Numbered from the stretch's first letter, positions 1 through 12,250 are shown. The stretch is DNA of 64,000 bases from Ascarosepion bandense (GCA_037127315.1 JBBBDQ010000310.1:1125001-1189000); one strand, 5' to 3'. The notes: generated by a model from the letters alone, not told the origin. Program-made: numbers and translations.

Positions 1-369
1 TCAATTGCTTTTGATTAATTGGAAAGGCTTAGGAGGTAAATCCTAAGGATAAAATTTGGAACCAAAGTCCCAAAGGTAGCCTGACATTGCATCCAACCTT
101 TTTCTGTTGACTCTTACAGTAACATTGGTATTACAACAGTAATGAATTTGATAAACATTACAGTAAGGCTAAGTTATACAGGACATCATTATCTGAAAAT
201 GTTCTTGGATTAAATTAGCTAAATTTACCTTTCCATTAAGAATAATTAACAAAGGTTATTATCACTGAGTTATGATATGAAAACTTAGTTGAAAAAAAAT
301 TATGTATCTGATAACCCTTTCAGTCCCAACAAACATGAAGTGAAGGTTGAAGAGGGCATTCAGTTTAGG
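1..369. other. No gene recognised
   Basis: AT-rich sequence with no long frame. It may be the upstream part of the degenerate Copia-like element that starts to be recognisable after about 370. Confidence 0.5.
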
Positions 370-1130
370 AAGTTAGACATTTTATAAGGCTACCCAGAAT
401 CTAGAGATTGTTATTATTATACTAATAGATTTAGTGGTGATCATGACTACCAGAGATCATTTCGTGATAGTGTCAACTTAAGACCTAGACAAAAGTAAGT
501 TAACAATCACTGCAATCAGTATGAGAATAAATTGAAATGGCAGTATTAACTATTGGGTTAACAAATAACCTGAAAGAAAAAGAAAACTAAACAAAAGATA
601 TTTCAACATGAACTTGAAAACAAGGTTAATTAGTTCTGTTTCAGTCTGAATCTTATGAGCCACATCCAATTAAGTCAATGAATTATAGATTGTGGTGCTA
701 GTGAAACAGTGTTGTGAAATTTGGTTTAATGTCTACTTTAACTCTTTAGACAATAATGATAAAAAGAAATTTATGTATAAACCATGCAAAAATATACTCA
801 GATTTGAAGACAGCAAATACATGACATCTATGAAAAGCATTTATTCCAACAGTATTTAATGTAATGATAACATATCATTGTTGTTAACAGAACAACAAAT
901 GAAGCTGGGATAGAATTTAACTTTAAAGTTTTAGAAGGAGCTTCAACCTACACATAGAACAATCAAGGCATTATAATTTTCTATTGACAAAATCACAGCA
1001 TAAAGAGGTTTAGAGACATCCTTTTATTAAAGTGACACAATCTTGTAATAAACAATTAGTGTTAAATAAAGTTAAGTTATGCTGTCAGTTTACTCCTCTT
1101 GAAAACTCAAGTTACTAAAATATGCCAAGT
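370..1130 (+). pseudogene. Copia-like retrotransposon remnant: protease region
   Basis: Broken plus-strand frames resemble the nucleocapsid-tail, protease and GAG-pre-integrase part of a Ty1/Copia-like polyprotein. Near 680-715 the frame reads IIDCGASETVL, a retropepsin-like D-x-G-A-S site. About 110 bases on come RFEDSKYM and then ISLLLTEQQMKLG, which is the usual spacing of that family. Several stops and frameshifts are present. The matching downstream half seems to lie at 3300-4760, after later insertions. The assignment rests on motif memory only; a divergent unclassified LTR element is possible. Confidence 0.45.
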
Positions 1131-1264
1131 AATGAGTTGGAACTTCATGCTGAAAACATAAGAATACTCTGGCATGGCTGATAGTTGGTATACTAATACA
1201 ATTGCCTTTAGTAAATGTGTAGTTATGGTTTTCAAACAATTTAGTGATATCCATTTTCTTCACT

Positions 1265-1478
1265 TAATGGATTGTCTCAACATTGTTTGCTTTCCTGATA
1301 GCTAATATCTCCAAAAGCTTAAATGCAACGTCAATTGCAATTTCCTATCTTCTTGATTCCCATCCTTCTCTTATCCTTTCTTTGACATCCCCTGTACCTT
1401 GTTTTTTCTCTCACTGTAATCCCCTGTGCACCAGTAGCAGTCCTGCCTTGTTTGGGGTGAAAGGATTATAAAAACATG
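1265..1478 (+). mobile_element. 3' tail of CR1-like LINE (5'-truncated)
   Basis: Matches the 3' end of the LINE at 30244-32698: the coding tail (ctccaaaagcttaaatgcaa against ctccaggagtttaaatgtaa), then a UTR ending in a gccttgtttggggtgaaagg block. One of six copies in the window. Confidence 0.75.
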
Positions 1479-1650
1479 TCTGTAGAGATTAGTCAGAAAA
1501 AATTTCAGGTATGGATTACTATTTACATTTGTCCAAAGCAAAAGGCCTTTAGAGAATTATGCAAGCAAGTTAATATCACAATAAAAAAAATTCTGTGAAA
1601 AACAAAGTTCTTATTCAAATGCTGAGTAAAACAATGTATGAATTGGTTGC

Positions 1651-2400
1651 TTGGGCGCCTGGTCATTGATGGCTTTGATTCAGTAGCTGGTCTTCGAGTC
1701 AACTATTACAGCAGTGTTCTTCCCCGCTCACAATGTGAATTTTGATCTCAAGGAAGTCACGCTGAAATCTTGCTAGATGTCTCTTTGCTAAATTGAACCA
1801 GACTGGGCGCGCGCACATTTGAGTGAATGAAAACGGCACTAAAAATAACGCTCAAATAAGTTGCAGCAAAAGTCTTTACATACAAACAAACAAAAACAAC
1901 AACAACAAAAATAGAATATAAACAATGGCCAATTCCCTGTTTCTACTTAGCCGACAACGGAGCAGAAGTTTCATCCAAAAGAAGCGTTTTTCTTCTTGAC
2001 ATTAATTCAAGTTTTTGGTTGGCAATGTTAGTTCACTCAAATTTGAGTTTTCAAGTTGTGACGATTCAAAAAATTTCTTTGTTTGCTTCTCACCAAAGTT
2101 TTACGAAAACTGCCGAAGGTTGGTCTTTGTGTGTGGTGGGTAGCAGCAGCAGTAATTCATCTTCTCTGCCTCAGCTCAGTGCAGTAACTTGTTCTCTGAC
2201 CTCCCCGGGGCTATATTTTTATGCTTGTCCTGGTGGGAGAATGACGAACATGCAAATCCAATATCTGGCCAATGAAATCACTTTTGCCCGTGTCCTTGAG
2301 GCGGAGTCACCCCTTTCTCTGTTCTCTTCCCTTGGTTTAACTAATGAAGCAGCTACTATTTTGGTGACATCACTTCTTTTTGGTTTTTTCTTTTTGATAC
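1651..2400 (-). mobile_element. LTR-retroelement fragment (gag start, leader, LTR)
   Basis: Corresponds in inverted orientation to 46700-47925. Shared blocks run in the same order: gag N-terminal coding (cacattgtgaatt, gctagatgtctct), then attaattcaagtttttggtt, then gaaactgccgaag, then a TATA-like ggctatatttttatgcttgt, then ggcggagtca. The 185-residue frame at 2019-2576 overlaps this DNA antisense and is unlikely to be a protein gene. Divergence from the other copy is substantial. Confidence 0.65.
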
Positions 2401-2465
2401 CAAAAAATTTATATTTTAGGTTTATAAATCTTTTCCAACCAAATTTTAAATTTCATTTTATTCTC

Positions 2466-2735
2466 ATAGAATTTAACCTTTTGCACTCATCAAACATTTC
2501 CTTTATTTGGGACAATCCTTTTCAACAATCAAAAACTATATTTTGTTTAATTTTTTTACTTTTATCTGTGGTGTAACTCAGGCTTGGAAATTTTAATTCC
2601 ACTTCTCTCCTACATTCAGAATTTAACTTTTGTTTTCATTTATCAAATATTTCCTTCATTGGTGACAATCCTTTCCGATGATCAAAAATTATATTTTGTT
2701 TAAAATTTTTACTTTAATCTGCGGTGTATCTCAGA
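2466..2735. repeat. Imperfect tandem duplication, unit about 115 bp
   Basis: Two diverged units (about 2466-2580 and 2621-2735) share ttaac-tttg, caaatatttcctt, gacaatcctttc, tatattttgtttaa and a ctgtggtgtaactcag-like end. They lie directly beyond the LTR fragment and may be part of its U3. Confidence 0.65.
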
Positions 2736-2739
2736 CATC

Positions 2740-3300
2740 AATTGTATTTCTCTTAGTCACGTCATCTCCGCCTGTCAACAATAACCTCCTTTGACCTGAC
2801 TGATATCAAATAGCACCCTTGCAAAATATGAATTCGTTCATATCTCGTGGCTTTGGGTTTTGCAACCTCTATTTTCCTCTGCTCATATTGGAATAAATTT
2901 ATTACCTGCATTCATATTAGAACAAACAACTTTTCTTTTAGTTGGTTCTTTTCGATTTATAAAAATTAATAATACAAACCAACACAATTTCTTCCATCTG
3001 GTCTGCAACAATTATTAATACAACTAATATAATTACTTCCATCCAGCCATGCTAAAAATAGTGTTACAAGTGTACATAGTTATCACTGCCACTTAGTGCT
3101 GGAATCTTGGTGGACAAACAACCTATGCTTAAAAGTGATACTTATTTTGGAGATTATTCTAAATGCCTTCCACTGTACTAGGCAAACTTACTTCTAATGA
3201 GAAGCTTTACTGTGCACATGGAAAATGTGCAGTAGTCAAGCAATTATTCTTGGTTAAGATAAACATGTTCTAGCCAAACACATTGATATAAGTTGATTTT
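2740..3300. other. No gene recognised
   Basis: AT-rich, with two related runs near 2965 and 3012 (aataatacaa-caa, aatttcttccatc). No coding signal seen. Confidence 0.5.
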
Positions 3301-4760
3301 AGTAAGATAAATTCAACGAAATTCTATTAAACTTGATCAAACAACACCAACATCAGAATCTGAATCTGTAGTGATTCACAATGCAGCAGATATAAAAAGA
3401 ATTTGAGTGAAGAAAATAATGAAAATGAAGAAGAAACCAAAGATAATACAATTCTTGAAGACATAAATGGCACATTAGTCTCAGAAACCAAAGCTGTAAT
3501 TGAATCTTTACAAGGCAGAGAAAGACTTATGCAGAAAAGTAAAGTATTTATAATAAGAACAGTACTTTAAAAAGAACACACAGGTACATTACAAATTGCA
3601 TGTAAGACATCAAAAATAATTTCCAAAATAGTTTATGATGGCCAATATTGCATGTCTGTAAAATGGGTTGCAGCGCCATAAATTTTCAATAGAAAGTTGC
3701 AGACAAATACTTGTTGATGATTAGGGATGCATGTATTCAGAAAAAAAACAATCCTAAATCAGTGTCTTATTGTTTCAAATTCATGGATCTGTCATTCTAA
3801 CAATTACAAAACGTTCTTTTCAGTATAAACCAATGAAGAGGTTTATTTTTGTTCACTACATGACTAGCAAAATTTGGAAACATGACAATATACAGATTAG
3901 CAGATGACTATTTGATGAATTTAAAAGATAATCAAACTTGCTACAGGGATGAGCACTTATGATAAAGAGTATTTTCTTTTTAGCATTTTGCAGATAATCT
4001 TGAAATAAATTGTGAACATTCATCTGCTATCAAGTATATAGACAGTGACCTTAAATCAGAGACGAGATTTTTCTAGGCCAATCAAGAAAGTTACATTAGG
4101 AATATTATCTCTATTAAAATGGACAGACCCCCATCTTCAGAAAGATAATGTAGTTACTGTGCAGCACAGTAAAGACATGAAAATATTTTACCAACATGAT
4201 ACATACTGATTTTGCTGTTTGACAGTTGAATTCAACTGACAGTCATCATAAACATTAATGTTTTCCATCTACATAAAGTGAATAAAACAAGACTATTAAA
4301 GTGAACAAAATATTAAGACACTCAGAGTAATCTGATTTGCAAGACTTAGAAATCAATAACCTAGCTATAGTAATGTATACAGATGTAAGCTATATTAATC
4401 CTCTAGATGAAGTTAAGAACAAACTGAAATGACATCTTGCTTGCTGACAAGAAAAACTGCTAAAATCAAGAGTGGTCAAACCAACTTAGCAGCAGAAACC
4501 CTATCATTAGTTAAAGATTGTCATATGGCTTTTATGGCAAAAATCACTGCAGAAAATCATAGCAAATTTTATATCACCAATCCACTGAATGGTAGACAAT
4601 AGGTCTATTTGATGTTAGAAAAACCAATAAAAGCCATTAGGAACAAGCAATTATGTGTTAAAATATCAATTGTCAGAGAGAAGGTGATATTGTCATGGAT
4701 ACGTGATTGAAATAATTAACAGGTTTACCGACAAAAGATGATTAAGTGCAACTCTAGAGA
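3300..4760 (+). pseudogene. Copia-like remnant: spacer, reverse transcriptase tail and RNase H
   Basis: Continuation of the element at 370-1130 after interruption. The best block is near 4450-4560: a frame with KTAKIKSGQTNLAAETLSL followed by VKDCHMAFM, matching the Copia RNase H pattern KKI.RVVKSTLAAETLAL. Near 4615-4680 come RNKQLCVKISIVRE, similar to the RDKRLRVDIAVIRE segment that follows. Near 4070 a broken RANQESYLRNIS resembles the GQLNW region. Stops and frame changes throughout indicate an old, dead copy. Confidence 0.45.
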
Positions 4761-4762
4761 AA

Positions 4763-4834
4763 GTATATTTATGAATGAAAGTATATTTATGAATGAAAGT
4801 ATATTTATGAATGAAAGTATATTTATGAATGAAA
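4763..4834 (+). repeat. 18-bp tandem repeat, 4 copies
   Basis: Four perfect, adjacent copies of gtatatttatgaatgaaa. Confidence 0.97.
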
Positions 4835-4839
4835 AACAA

Positions 4840-5735
4840 AAGCTGAAAGGGAGAGTAGAGATAAAAAGAATGAAATTTGAGTAAGGCATGATCTATGTTT
4901 ATTAAAAGATACTGTCAATATGAGTTATTGGCATGAGAACTACAGAGTTCTGAGAGATACGATGTGTAGTTACCCGAGGTGGTGTTGTAGGCATTTTGGA
5001 TGTAAGTGGGACAAGACAGGAAATGAAGAAATACTTATGTAAATGATTTTCAGCAAATATTTTTATTGACACACATCACTTTACAAGTACTGGAGCAATT
5101 TCATCATTGACACCAAAGTCATAGACTCAGCCAAGGCATGTATTAAAGCTTTACTACAAAAGACTCCTTCAGTGGGCTGTCCATGTAATAATATAGGGCA
5201 ATTATCAACCAGACACTTATTTGGAGAACAGAGTCTCTTCTAAAGAGACACAAAAAATCCTTGAAAAGGACTCTTATTTCCTGTAGTTTCAACAAATTGT
5301 CAATAGCAAACAGAAAAACCCTCTTTTCTAAAGGAAATCACAGAAAAAGAATACAAAACTGGAGCCTCTGCCAGCTGCCAGATACAAACCTGTAATCAAT
5401 GTTGCAAAAGTATGCTTCTCTCTTTTTGCAATGATGTTCACCCTGTACAAAGCTCGAGAGCTACTCAATGTATAAGGTTACAGATTAAAGGGCACAGTTT
5501 ATACAGATATGTAGTGAAAATAATGGTTAATCCTAGACAGGTTAAGATTGCAGTAATCAAGGAAGGATCCTCTTGAGAGCCTTCAGAGAACAGCAGTTTG
5601 TCAACCTCACTGACATGGAAAACAACAGACATAGAAAATTCTCCCAAATCTTTGTTTAAATGTTATGCTATAACAATATTCCAAAACATATCCATACACC
5701 ATTTGGCTTCACACAAAGAACTAAACAAGGTAGCT
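4840..5735. other. No gene recognised
   Basis: No significant frames or known motifs seen. It may contain the end of the Copia-like remnant. Short frames here have no recognisable domain. Confidence 0.4.
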
Positions 5736-5806
5736 TTGTTTATTTGTTTGTTTTGTTTAATGGCCTGTCGACCTCAAAAGGTCATATAAGGCCAGCACCC
5801 TATTCT

Positions 5807-6500
5807 TTAGATCAGTTTTTGAGGCATAAGGTTATATTGAGTTAGAATAAAATCGTTTTGCGATTTCTTGGTTTTGTGGTCATTTTCAGACCAGGGAAGT
5901 ATAATTAGGAATGTTTTATTTACGTAGCATTCAATTGGAAGTTGTTTTTCTTTTTGTTTTTTTTTTGATAAGTTGTGAGTTGTGTCATTTTGCTTTAGTT
6001 GATATATAAGTGATATGCTTTTTTTTTTAATTTTCTGGTAGAGGCCGATTTTCTTGAAGTATGAAAAAATGATTTGGGGAGCAGTTTTTTTCAAATAAAT
6101 CTTTAATACTTTTTTCTTAGTAGAGATTATTTCTGTTAAAATGTGTTTTTTGAAAGGGATTTGACAAAAGGGTTGATTTTCTTTTCTCAGGAGATATAAG
6201 TGAGTTAAATATGTGTGGCCTGTTTTTATTCTTGCAAGAGTAACTTCTTTTCTGTTTAGTTTGGTGTTTTGCTCTTGCTTTTTTATTTTTGGCATAATTT
6301 CGTATAGTTTGTTTTTGGGAAATTCATTCCAGTAAGCTTGCCATTTATTCATTACGTATGTATTGATGTGTCTTTTAAGATCTGTGTAGGGGATTTTAAA
6401 GTTTGCATCAGTCAGGATACTTAAGGCAACTTTAGCTGCTGAATCGACTAATTCGTTTCCTCTGATACCTGTGTGGCTCAGTGTTCAGCAGAAAATAATT
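5807..6500 (-). pseudogene. I-type LINE ORF2 C-terminal domain
   Basis: A frame of 181 codons (5807-6352) begins MNKWQAYWNEFPKNKLYEIM and contains LARIKTGHTYLTHLYLL. This is the conserved tail of I/Nimbus-type polyproteins after RNase H. The upstream continuation is broken near 6490. Confidence 0.7.
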
Positions 6501-6560
6501 TCTTTTTAGCTTTGGCTGTTTAGTTGAATTAGCTTGTTGAGTAATTTTGCAATTAGAGGA

Positions 6561-7526
6561 TTATTTGTTTTTTTTATTTTTAATCACTTTTAGAGCAGAC
6601 AGAGAGTCTGAAAGGATTATGTATTTGGGATGTTTGTTGTTGGAGACTAGATTGAGTGCTAGGGTTAGTGCATGTATTTCTGCACTAAAGATAGAAGTTT
6701 CTTTTGGGAGGTTTGTTTGCTTTTTTATTGATTTGTTGAGTACCGCTGCACTGGCTGTTGCGTCATTTTGTTTAGATCCGTCTGTGCAGATGTGTATGTG
6801 GTTTGGATATCTTTCTTTGATTTTGTCAAAATCTTCTTGGAATGCAGTTGGATGGGTTTTTGCCTTTTGGTGTTTACTTAAACTTAAATCTATCTTGGGT
6901 GTTATGATTTCCCAAGGTGGGATTTTGGATATTGTGGGTTGGAGAACTCTGGTTGTGGGTACGGCTGCATCGTTGATGGTAGGGATTATTCTGAGTCCGA
7001 AAGGTTTAATTGCGTTTTCTCTTTGTTCAAAAAATTCTTTGTATTTGGGGTTAAAAATATTGTCATATACAGGGTTGTTAGGATTTTCTCTTACTTTAGT
7101 GCAGTACTTAAGAGCCAAGTTGTTGGTTCTGATTTTTGGAGGGGGTTTGAAAGCTTCGGCATATAGGCTTTTCACTGGGGTAGTTTTGTGGGCTCCCAGG
7201 GCTAGTCTTAACCCAGTGTGGTAAATGGGGTTTAAAGTTTGTAAGTATGATTTCCTAGTAGATTGATAGATGAAGCATCCATTGTCTAGTTTTGATCTGA
7301 CTAGGGATCTGTATAGTTTCATAAGGGTGTCTTCGTCAACTCCCCAATTATTGTGGGCTATTACTCGTAGTAATTGTAGTGATTTGTGACATTTTTCTTT
7401 GATATAGTTTATATGTGGGATAAAGTTTAATTTTTTATCAAAGACTACTAGAAATTTGTGTTGATTTACAAGTGGTATCTTTTCTTCTTCGAGCTTTAGG
7501 TTGGGATCGTTGTGTAGTTTGCACAT
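6561..7526 (-). pseudogene. I-type LINE ORF2: thumb/connection and RNase H
   Basis: A frame of 321 codons. The first part has HINYIKEKCHKSLQLLRVIA and RSLVRSKLDNGCFIYQS, the region after the reverse-transcriptase palm. The end shows RNase H features: HICTDGSKQND (first Asp), then FSAEIHALTLAL (Glu) and YIILSDSLSALKVI (second Asp). It ends in a stop soon after, followed by the C-terminal block in another frame. It is among the better preserved parts of the element. Confidence 0.8.
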
Positions 7527-7607
7527 GTTACAAAAATGAATACATTTAGTTTTGTTTTTGGATAATTTGAAGCTGTTATTAGTTGCCCAGCTGTTGATTT
7601 TGTTTAT

Positions 7608-8160
7608 TCAATATTGCAGTTTTCTTTCAACCGTGTGGCTGTATTTGAATTGATAGCTTATGGTTAGGTCATCAATGTATAGGGATCCATTGATATCAGA
7701 GGTTATTTCTTTAGCTACGTTATTTATTTTAACATTAAACAAGGTTGTTGATAGGATGCTAACTTGTGGTACACCTTCTTGTTTATATATATCATATAAA
7801 GTGGATCCTATGTGTACTCTGAAAGTTCTATTAGATAAAAAATTAGAAATGAAAACAGGTAATCTACCTTTTAGTTCAATATTTTGTAGATCTTTTAGAA
7901 TTCCGTGTTTCCACGCTTTTTCAAGGTCAAAAAAGATAGTTGTTACATGTTGATCTCTTATGAAAGCTTTTCTAATGAAGCTTTCTAAATTGGTTAAATG
8001 ATCGATACATCCACAATTTTTACAGTAGCCACATTGTATGTTGGTTATTAGATTGTTTGTTTTGAGGAACCAGGTTAGTCTATTATTAATCATCCTTTCT
8101 AAAGTTTTGCAGAGGCAGCTAGTTAAAGAGATTAGTCTGTAGTTGGAAGGGGTTGATGGA
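7608..8160 (-). pseudogene. I-type LINE ORF2: reverse transcriptase palm
   Basis: Contains QCGYCKNCGCIDHLTNLESF, TIFFDLEKAWKHGILKDL (motif A), EGVPQVSILSTTLFNVKIN and the catalytic box LYIDDLTISY. The usual QG at PQGSxLSP is altered to PQVSILS and motif A has lost its DxxxAFD form, so the enzyme is probably dead. Confidence 0.8.
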
Positions 8161-8406
8161 TCTTTTTGGTTTTGAGTATTGAGATAATTCTGGCTTGTTT
8201 CCCTAGGTTAGAGTTGTTGCCGTTAGTCAAGATATTATTGAAAATGTCAAGGAGGTATATTAGGGAGATATCTGGTAACTGGTTAAGGAATTCGTAATAT
8301 ATGTCATCCAGACCTGTTGCGGTATTATGAAATTGTTTTAAAGAATTTGTTAGTTCTGATAGGATGAAAAGTTGATTATAGTTTTCAATGTTGTTGGACT
8401 TGAAAT

Positions 8407-8980
8407 TTAGTTTTTCCTTTTTAACAATTCTTTTGATGTTCTGGAATTTTCTGTTATAGTTAGCAGGGGAAGAGTTCTGGAAAAAATTTGGGCAAATGTG
8501 TTTGCAATTTCTTTCGGCTCAGTAATTGTTGTGTTATTATTTGCAAGGTGTTTAAGTGGAGTGTTTTTATTTTTGCTAAAAATCTTTCTGATAATATTCC
8601 AGACAGAATTTGTATTTGAATTTATTTTGGACACAAAATCTCTTTAGGAGCAGCATTTATATTCTTTCATTGTTTGTCATGCCATTGCTCTGTATTTTTT
8701 AAAAGAGTTTAGATTTTCTGTAGTTGGTTGTAGACTGAATTTGTGAAGGGCGACTCGGCGCAACCTGATTGCTTTTTTGCAATTGTCATTAAACCAGGGT
8801 TTGTTATATTTGGTGTATTTGGAGGATTTTGGAATACATTTTTCTGCAATGGATATGATTGTTTCTGAAAAAATGTGACATGGTCTGCATTTTCAGTATT
8901 CGCATTTGGAGTTAGGCACATTATTTCTGTTTGCTCAGAGGATGTCTTTTTTGTATCTTTGTTTTTGTATTTGTTATTAC
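8407..8980 (-). pseudogene. I-type LINE ORF2: linker between endonuclease and reverse transcriptase
   Basis: Two overlapping broken frames. The upstream one, with a frame change, shows KPWFNDNCKKAIRLRRVALH, the post-endonuclease segment of I-type elements. The downstream one (8407-8634) has VWNIIRKIFSKNK and ITEPKEIANTFAQIF. The endonuclease itself was not found upstream. Confidence 0.65.
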
Positions 8981-9287
8981 TTAATTTATATTTAGGCTTT
9001 TGTGGGGGATTGAAGAACTCACTTTATTGTGGGAGCTTTGTTCTTCAAAGTCTTCTGCTTCTAATATGTTATAGCTGTTGTGGAGGGGAATTAGTTGGTT
9101 TATTTGTATATTTAGATTGATTTGGTCTGGTTCTAATTTGCTCTTAGGGATTTGTTTCTGGTTTTGGTCACTTATCTGGGTTTTAGCAGATGCTGTTATT
9201 TGATTTTTGTTAGTTTCTCTTTGAGTTGTTTTTAAAGTTTCAATTAGATTTTTAAGTTCAGAAACTAGTTTGTTGAGTAGGCCAGAA
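8981..9287 (-). pseudogene. I-type LINE ORF1, C-terminal part
   Basis: Polar, Lys/Gln/Ser-rich frame (SELKNLIETLKTTQRETNK onward) typical of the ORF1 tail. It is cut at 9287 by the inserted CR1-like LINE and should connect to 11256 upwards. Confidence 0.55.
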
Positions 9288-11252
9288 TGAAGCAACGCAT
9301 AGCATCCTGTAAGTTCGGTACCAAAGACTACTGGCGACTCTGTAAAAGTGTGCTTAACAAGAGGAAAACCTCAATACCCCCACTAATCAATGAATTTGAG
9401 GTTCTCACCTCCTCAGCAGACAAGGTTGAAAGCTTTGCCCGCAGATTCTCCACCAATTCGAGACTGGATTCATCTGGAGTACCTACACCTGACTTCCCAC
9501 CTAGAACTGAGGCTCAACTGAATGATGTCCACATTACCTCCTCACCGGTCTCTAACATAATCTCAAAACTTGACCCTCACAAAGTGAGCAGAGGGGATGG
9601 AATCCCAATCATAGTCTTGAAGAAATGTGCCTCTGAATTCTCTTCTGTCCTCTCTAAGCTCTACAACTACTGCCTATCTGCTTCCTGCTTTCCTGCCTGT
9701 TGGAAGTCTTCCTCTGTAGTTCCTACATTTAAGAATACTGGAGAACCCTCAGACCCCGCTAATTACCGCCCTATCAGCCTTCTTCTAATCTTTGGCAAAG
9801 TGTTCGAAGCCATTATCAACGCTGAGGTGGTTCAGCATCTCACAGCCCACAGGATCTTCTCAGACAAACAGTATGGTTTCCACTTCACCAGGTCTACTGC
9901 CAATATGCTAATGACCATCACCGAGTATATATACCAGGCTCTCGACAAGAATGGCAAAGCTCAAACCGTTGCCTTGGATATTTTCAAAGCATTCGACAGT
10001 CTGGCATGCTGGCCTTCTACACAAAGACTGCGGAGCTATGGTATAACTGGACATTTATTTGACCTGATCCAGTCATTTCCCTCTAATCGCACATTGAAGG
10101 TAGTATTAAACAGATATACCTCCCAAAACTACCATACGAATACTGATGTCCCTCAAGGCTCTGTCCTAGGTCCTACACTTTTTCTGATCTACATTAATGA
10201 TCTCCCCGATGCTATAAGATCCCAAGTAGGCATGTACGCCGATGACACCACAGTTTACTCTCGCCTCAGTCATAAATCTGGTGAGGGTGACAAAGCGAAC
10301 CTTGCTGCTGAGCTTGTGAAGGACCTCAAATTCATGGTGGACTGGGGTAAGAAATGGCTCGTAAATTTTAATGCTTCCAAAATGAAGCTGCTATCAATTA
10401 ACCATCATAGACAATCGCTCCTACCTCCCATTAGCATGGAACAGGCTAGCTTCCCTGAGAGTAAAACACTACACCTTCTTGGCAGACCTCAAGAGGAATG
10501 ACTATATCGAATCCATTGCTAAATTCACTGCTATGAAAGTTGGTTCTCTGTGCAGTGCCAGGAAGTTTTTCCAGTCTGAGTCCATCCTGCACATATATAA
10601 ATCTACCATCTGCCTGCGTATTGAATACTGCTGCCACATCTGGTCGGGGTCCTTGACAAAATACAACAGAGAATCTGTAATGTGATCGATCCCTGAGATG
10701 AAAGGACGAATGGGTTTCCCCACCTAACATCTTCCACATTTGGGCTCTGAGGAGGGTGGGGAGCAAGAAAGATGAAAAAATCAAAATCAACATATTACTG
10801 GTGTGATGTGGCTTTCCTATGCCTCTTCTATAAAAACTTCCATGGCTTCTGCTCTGATGAACTTAGATCACTGGTACCCTCTAGGTATGAATATGCACAA
10901 AATACTAGATTAGCAACTTTTACAGTGAAATGTAACTGCAATTACTACTCTAACAGCTTCTTTTCTCACACTTCCTGCCTGTGGAATTCCCTTCCATATA
11001 CTTGCTTTTCCGACAGCTACAATCTCCAGGAATTTAAATGTAAGGTCAATAGATACCTCTTATCACACTAACTCGCATCCATTCTCTCAAACTCTCTTCC
11101 CATCTACCCCACCCCCATCTTCGGTATCCTCATCCATCTATCACTCTCCTCCCGACATTTCCTACAACTAACCACTCTTTCTAATTACTTTCCCCTACGT
11201 AAACAGTGGCAGTAGAATGCCTTGCTTGGGGTGAAATGATAAAAAAAAAAAA
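9288..11252 (+). mobile_element. CR1-like LINE, 5'-truncated, inserted in the I-type LINE
   Basis: Starts at the codons MKQRIAS, matching 30748 of the better copy, and ends in the shared ttgcttggggtgaaatgat block plus poly(A). The main frame 9287-10501 covers the reverse transcriptase: [29 protein letters not shown] and [13 protein letters not shown] local frame slip replaces the AFDRVWHAG segment, and a small deletion near 10485 shifts into 10479-10685. At 10690-10786 a 97-bp foreign patch replaces about 20 bp. Confidence 0.85.
10690..10786 (+). repeat. 97-bp patch, inverted copy of 12255-12351
   Basis: Near-identical reverse complement of 12255-12351, the leader of the I-type LINE (tccctgagatgaaaggacga at its start). 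It sits between LINE segments ctgtaatgtgatcga and tgtgatgtggctt that are nearly contiguous in the 30-kb copy. Confidence 0.9.
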
Positions 11253-11255
11253 AGT

Positions 11256-12061
11256 CTTTATTGTTTGCTTGGTTTGGTTTTTGGATGATTCCTGCATAAG
11301 TGTTTGTTTATTGATAGGAATCTACTATTTTCCTACTTGATAGGAAATTTACTATTGTTTATTGATAGGAATCTACTATTTTTACTACTTGCCTCTGGGA
11401 AGGGTACATTTTTCTTGTATCTCACTTCCATGACTTCTTTTTCTGTTTTAAAAATTTAGCATGTTCTAGAATATGCTGTATGATTTTCATAGCAATTCGG
11501 ACACTGTTCTGTTTGGGCGTTCATCTTCAATATGATCAAGGTTCCTTTACACCACATTTTCCATACATTCTGTACCTTTTACAAGTTTCCCTGTGGTACC
11601 TAAATTTATGACACTTAAAACATCTCAGGGGGGCTGGTATGTAATGGTTGACATTTTGGATTATGTATCAAATTTTAATTTCTTTAAGTATTGTGGGGGT
11701 ATTAAATGTTATAAGTATTTGTTGGTATGATTTGACTGTTCCTTTTTATGTTAATCCGGACGTAGGCTATTATTCCTTGTTTTTTTTTAGAGGAATTTTA
11801 ATTTCTTCAGTTGTGGCCAAGGTTATCTCATAACTTCTTATGATGCCTTTTGATGCGTTTAATTTTTCATGGGCAAAGACCTTACATTCCTAAGAAATTT
11901 TGAGCATCTCTGTAATTGTCTACTTCAAATAGGTTTTCATTTTTTTGTCTGTTTTGGGGTTACTATTTTGGGATAGAATTTTTTCAGTTAAAAATGGAGA
12001 TAGCTCACTGATCTTTTTTCCTTCTAAGGTTTTAATAATTATGAATCTTGGGAAGTTTTTC

Positions 12062-12106
<45 letters not shown>

Positions 12107-12250
12107 GAAGAATTGTTTTTCTCTGATTTGGACTCCCGCTCACTGTCCGAGTTGGAGATATCAGAAATATCAGAGTGCATTCTTTTAGTTTTTCCATTGT
12201 TCTTTATCTCGTTTCTGGGTTTTTTTATTAGGGTTTTCAGTTTCCATGTA
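11256..12250 (-). pseudogene. I-type LINE ORF1 with CCHC knuckle
   Basis: The minus strand near 11640-11500 reads CFKCHKFRYHRETCKR, a retroviral-type knuckle, with further Cys and residues RIAMKII after it, as in I-type ORF1 proteins. Frames are broken. A (TA)n run lies within it at about 12066-12102, and a duplicated aggaatctactatttt segment at 11318-11383. Confidence 0.6.
12066..12102. repeat. (TA)n microsatellite
   Basis: Uninterrupted TA repeat of about 36 bp. Confidence 0.95.

Noticed and set aside
2019..2576. 185-residue open frame as a host gene
   Set aside because: The DNA is the antisense of an LTR-element leader seen again at 46.7-47.5 kb, and the protein is low in recognisable features.
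4763..4834. CRISPR-like array
   Set aside because: The 18-bp units are directly adjacent with no spacers: a simple tandem repeat.
6547..7224. 225-residue plus-strand frame
   Set aside because: It is the shadow of the RNase H region of the I-type LINE on the other strand.
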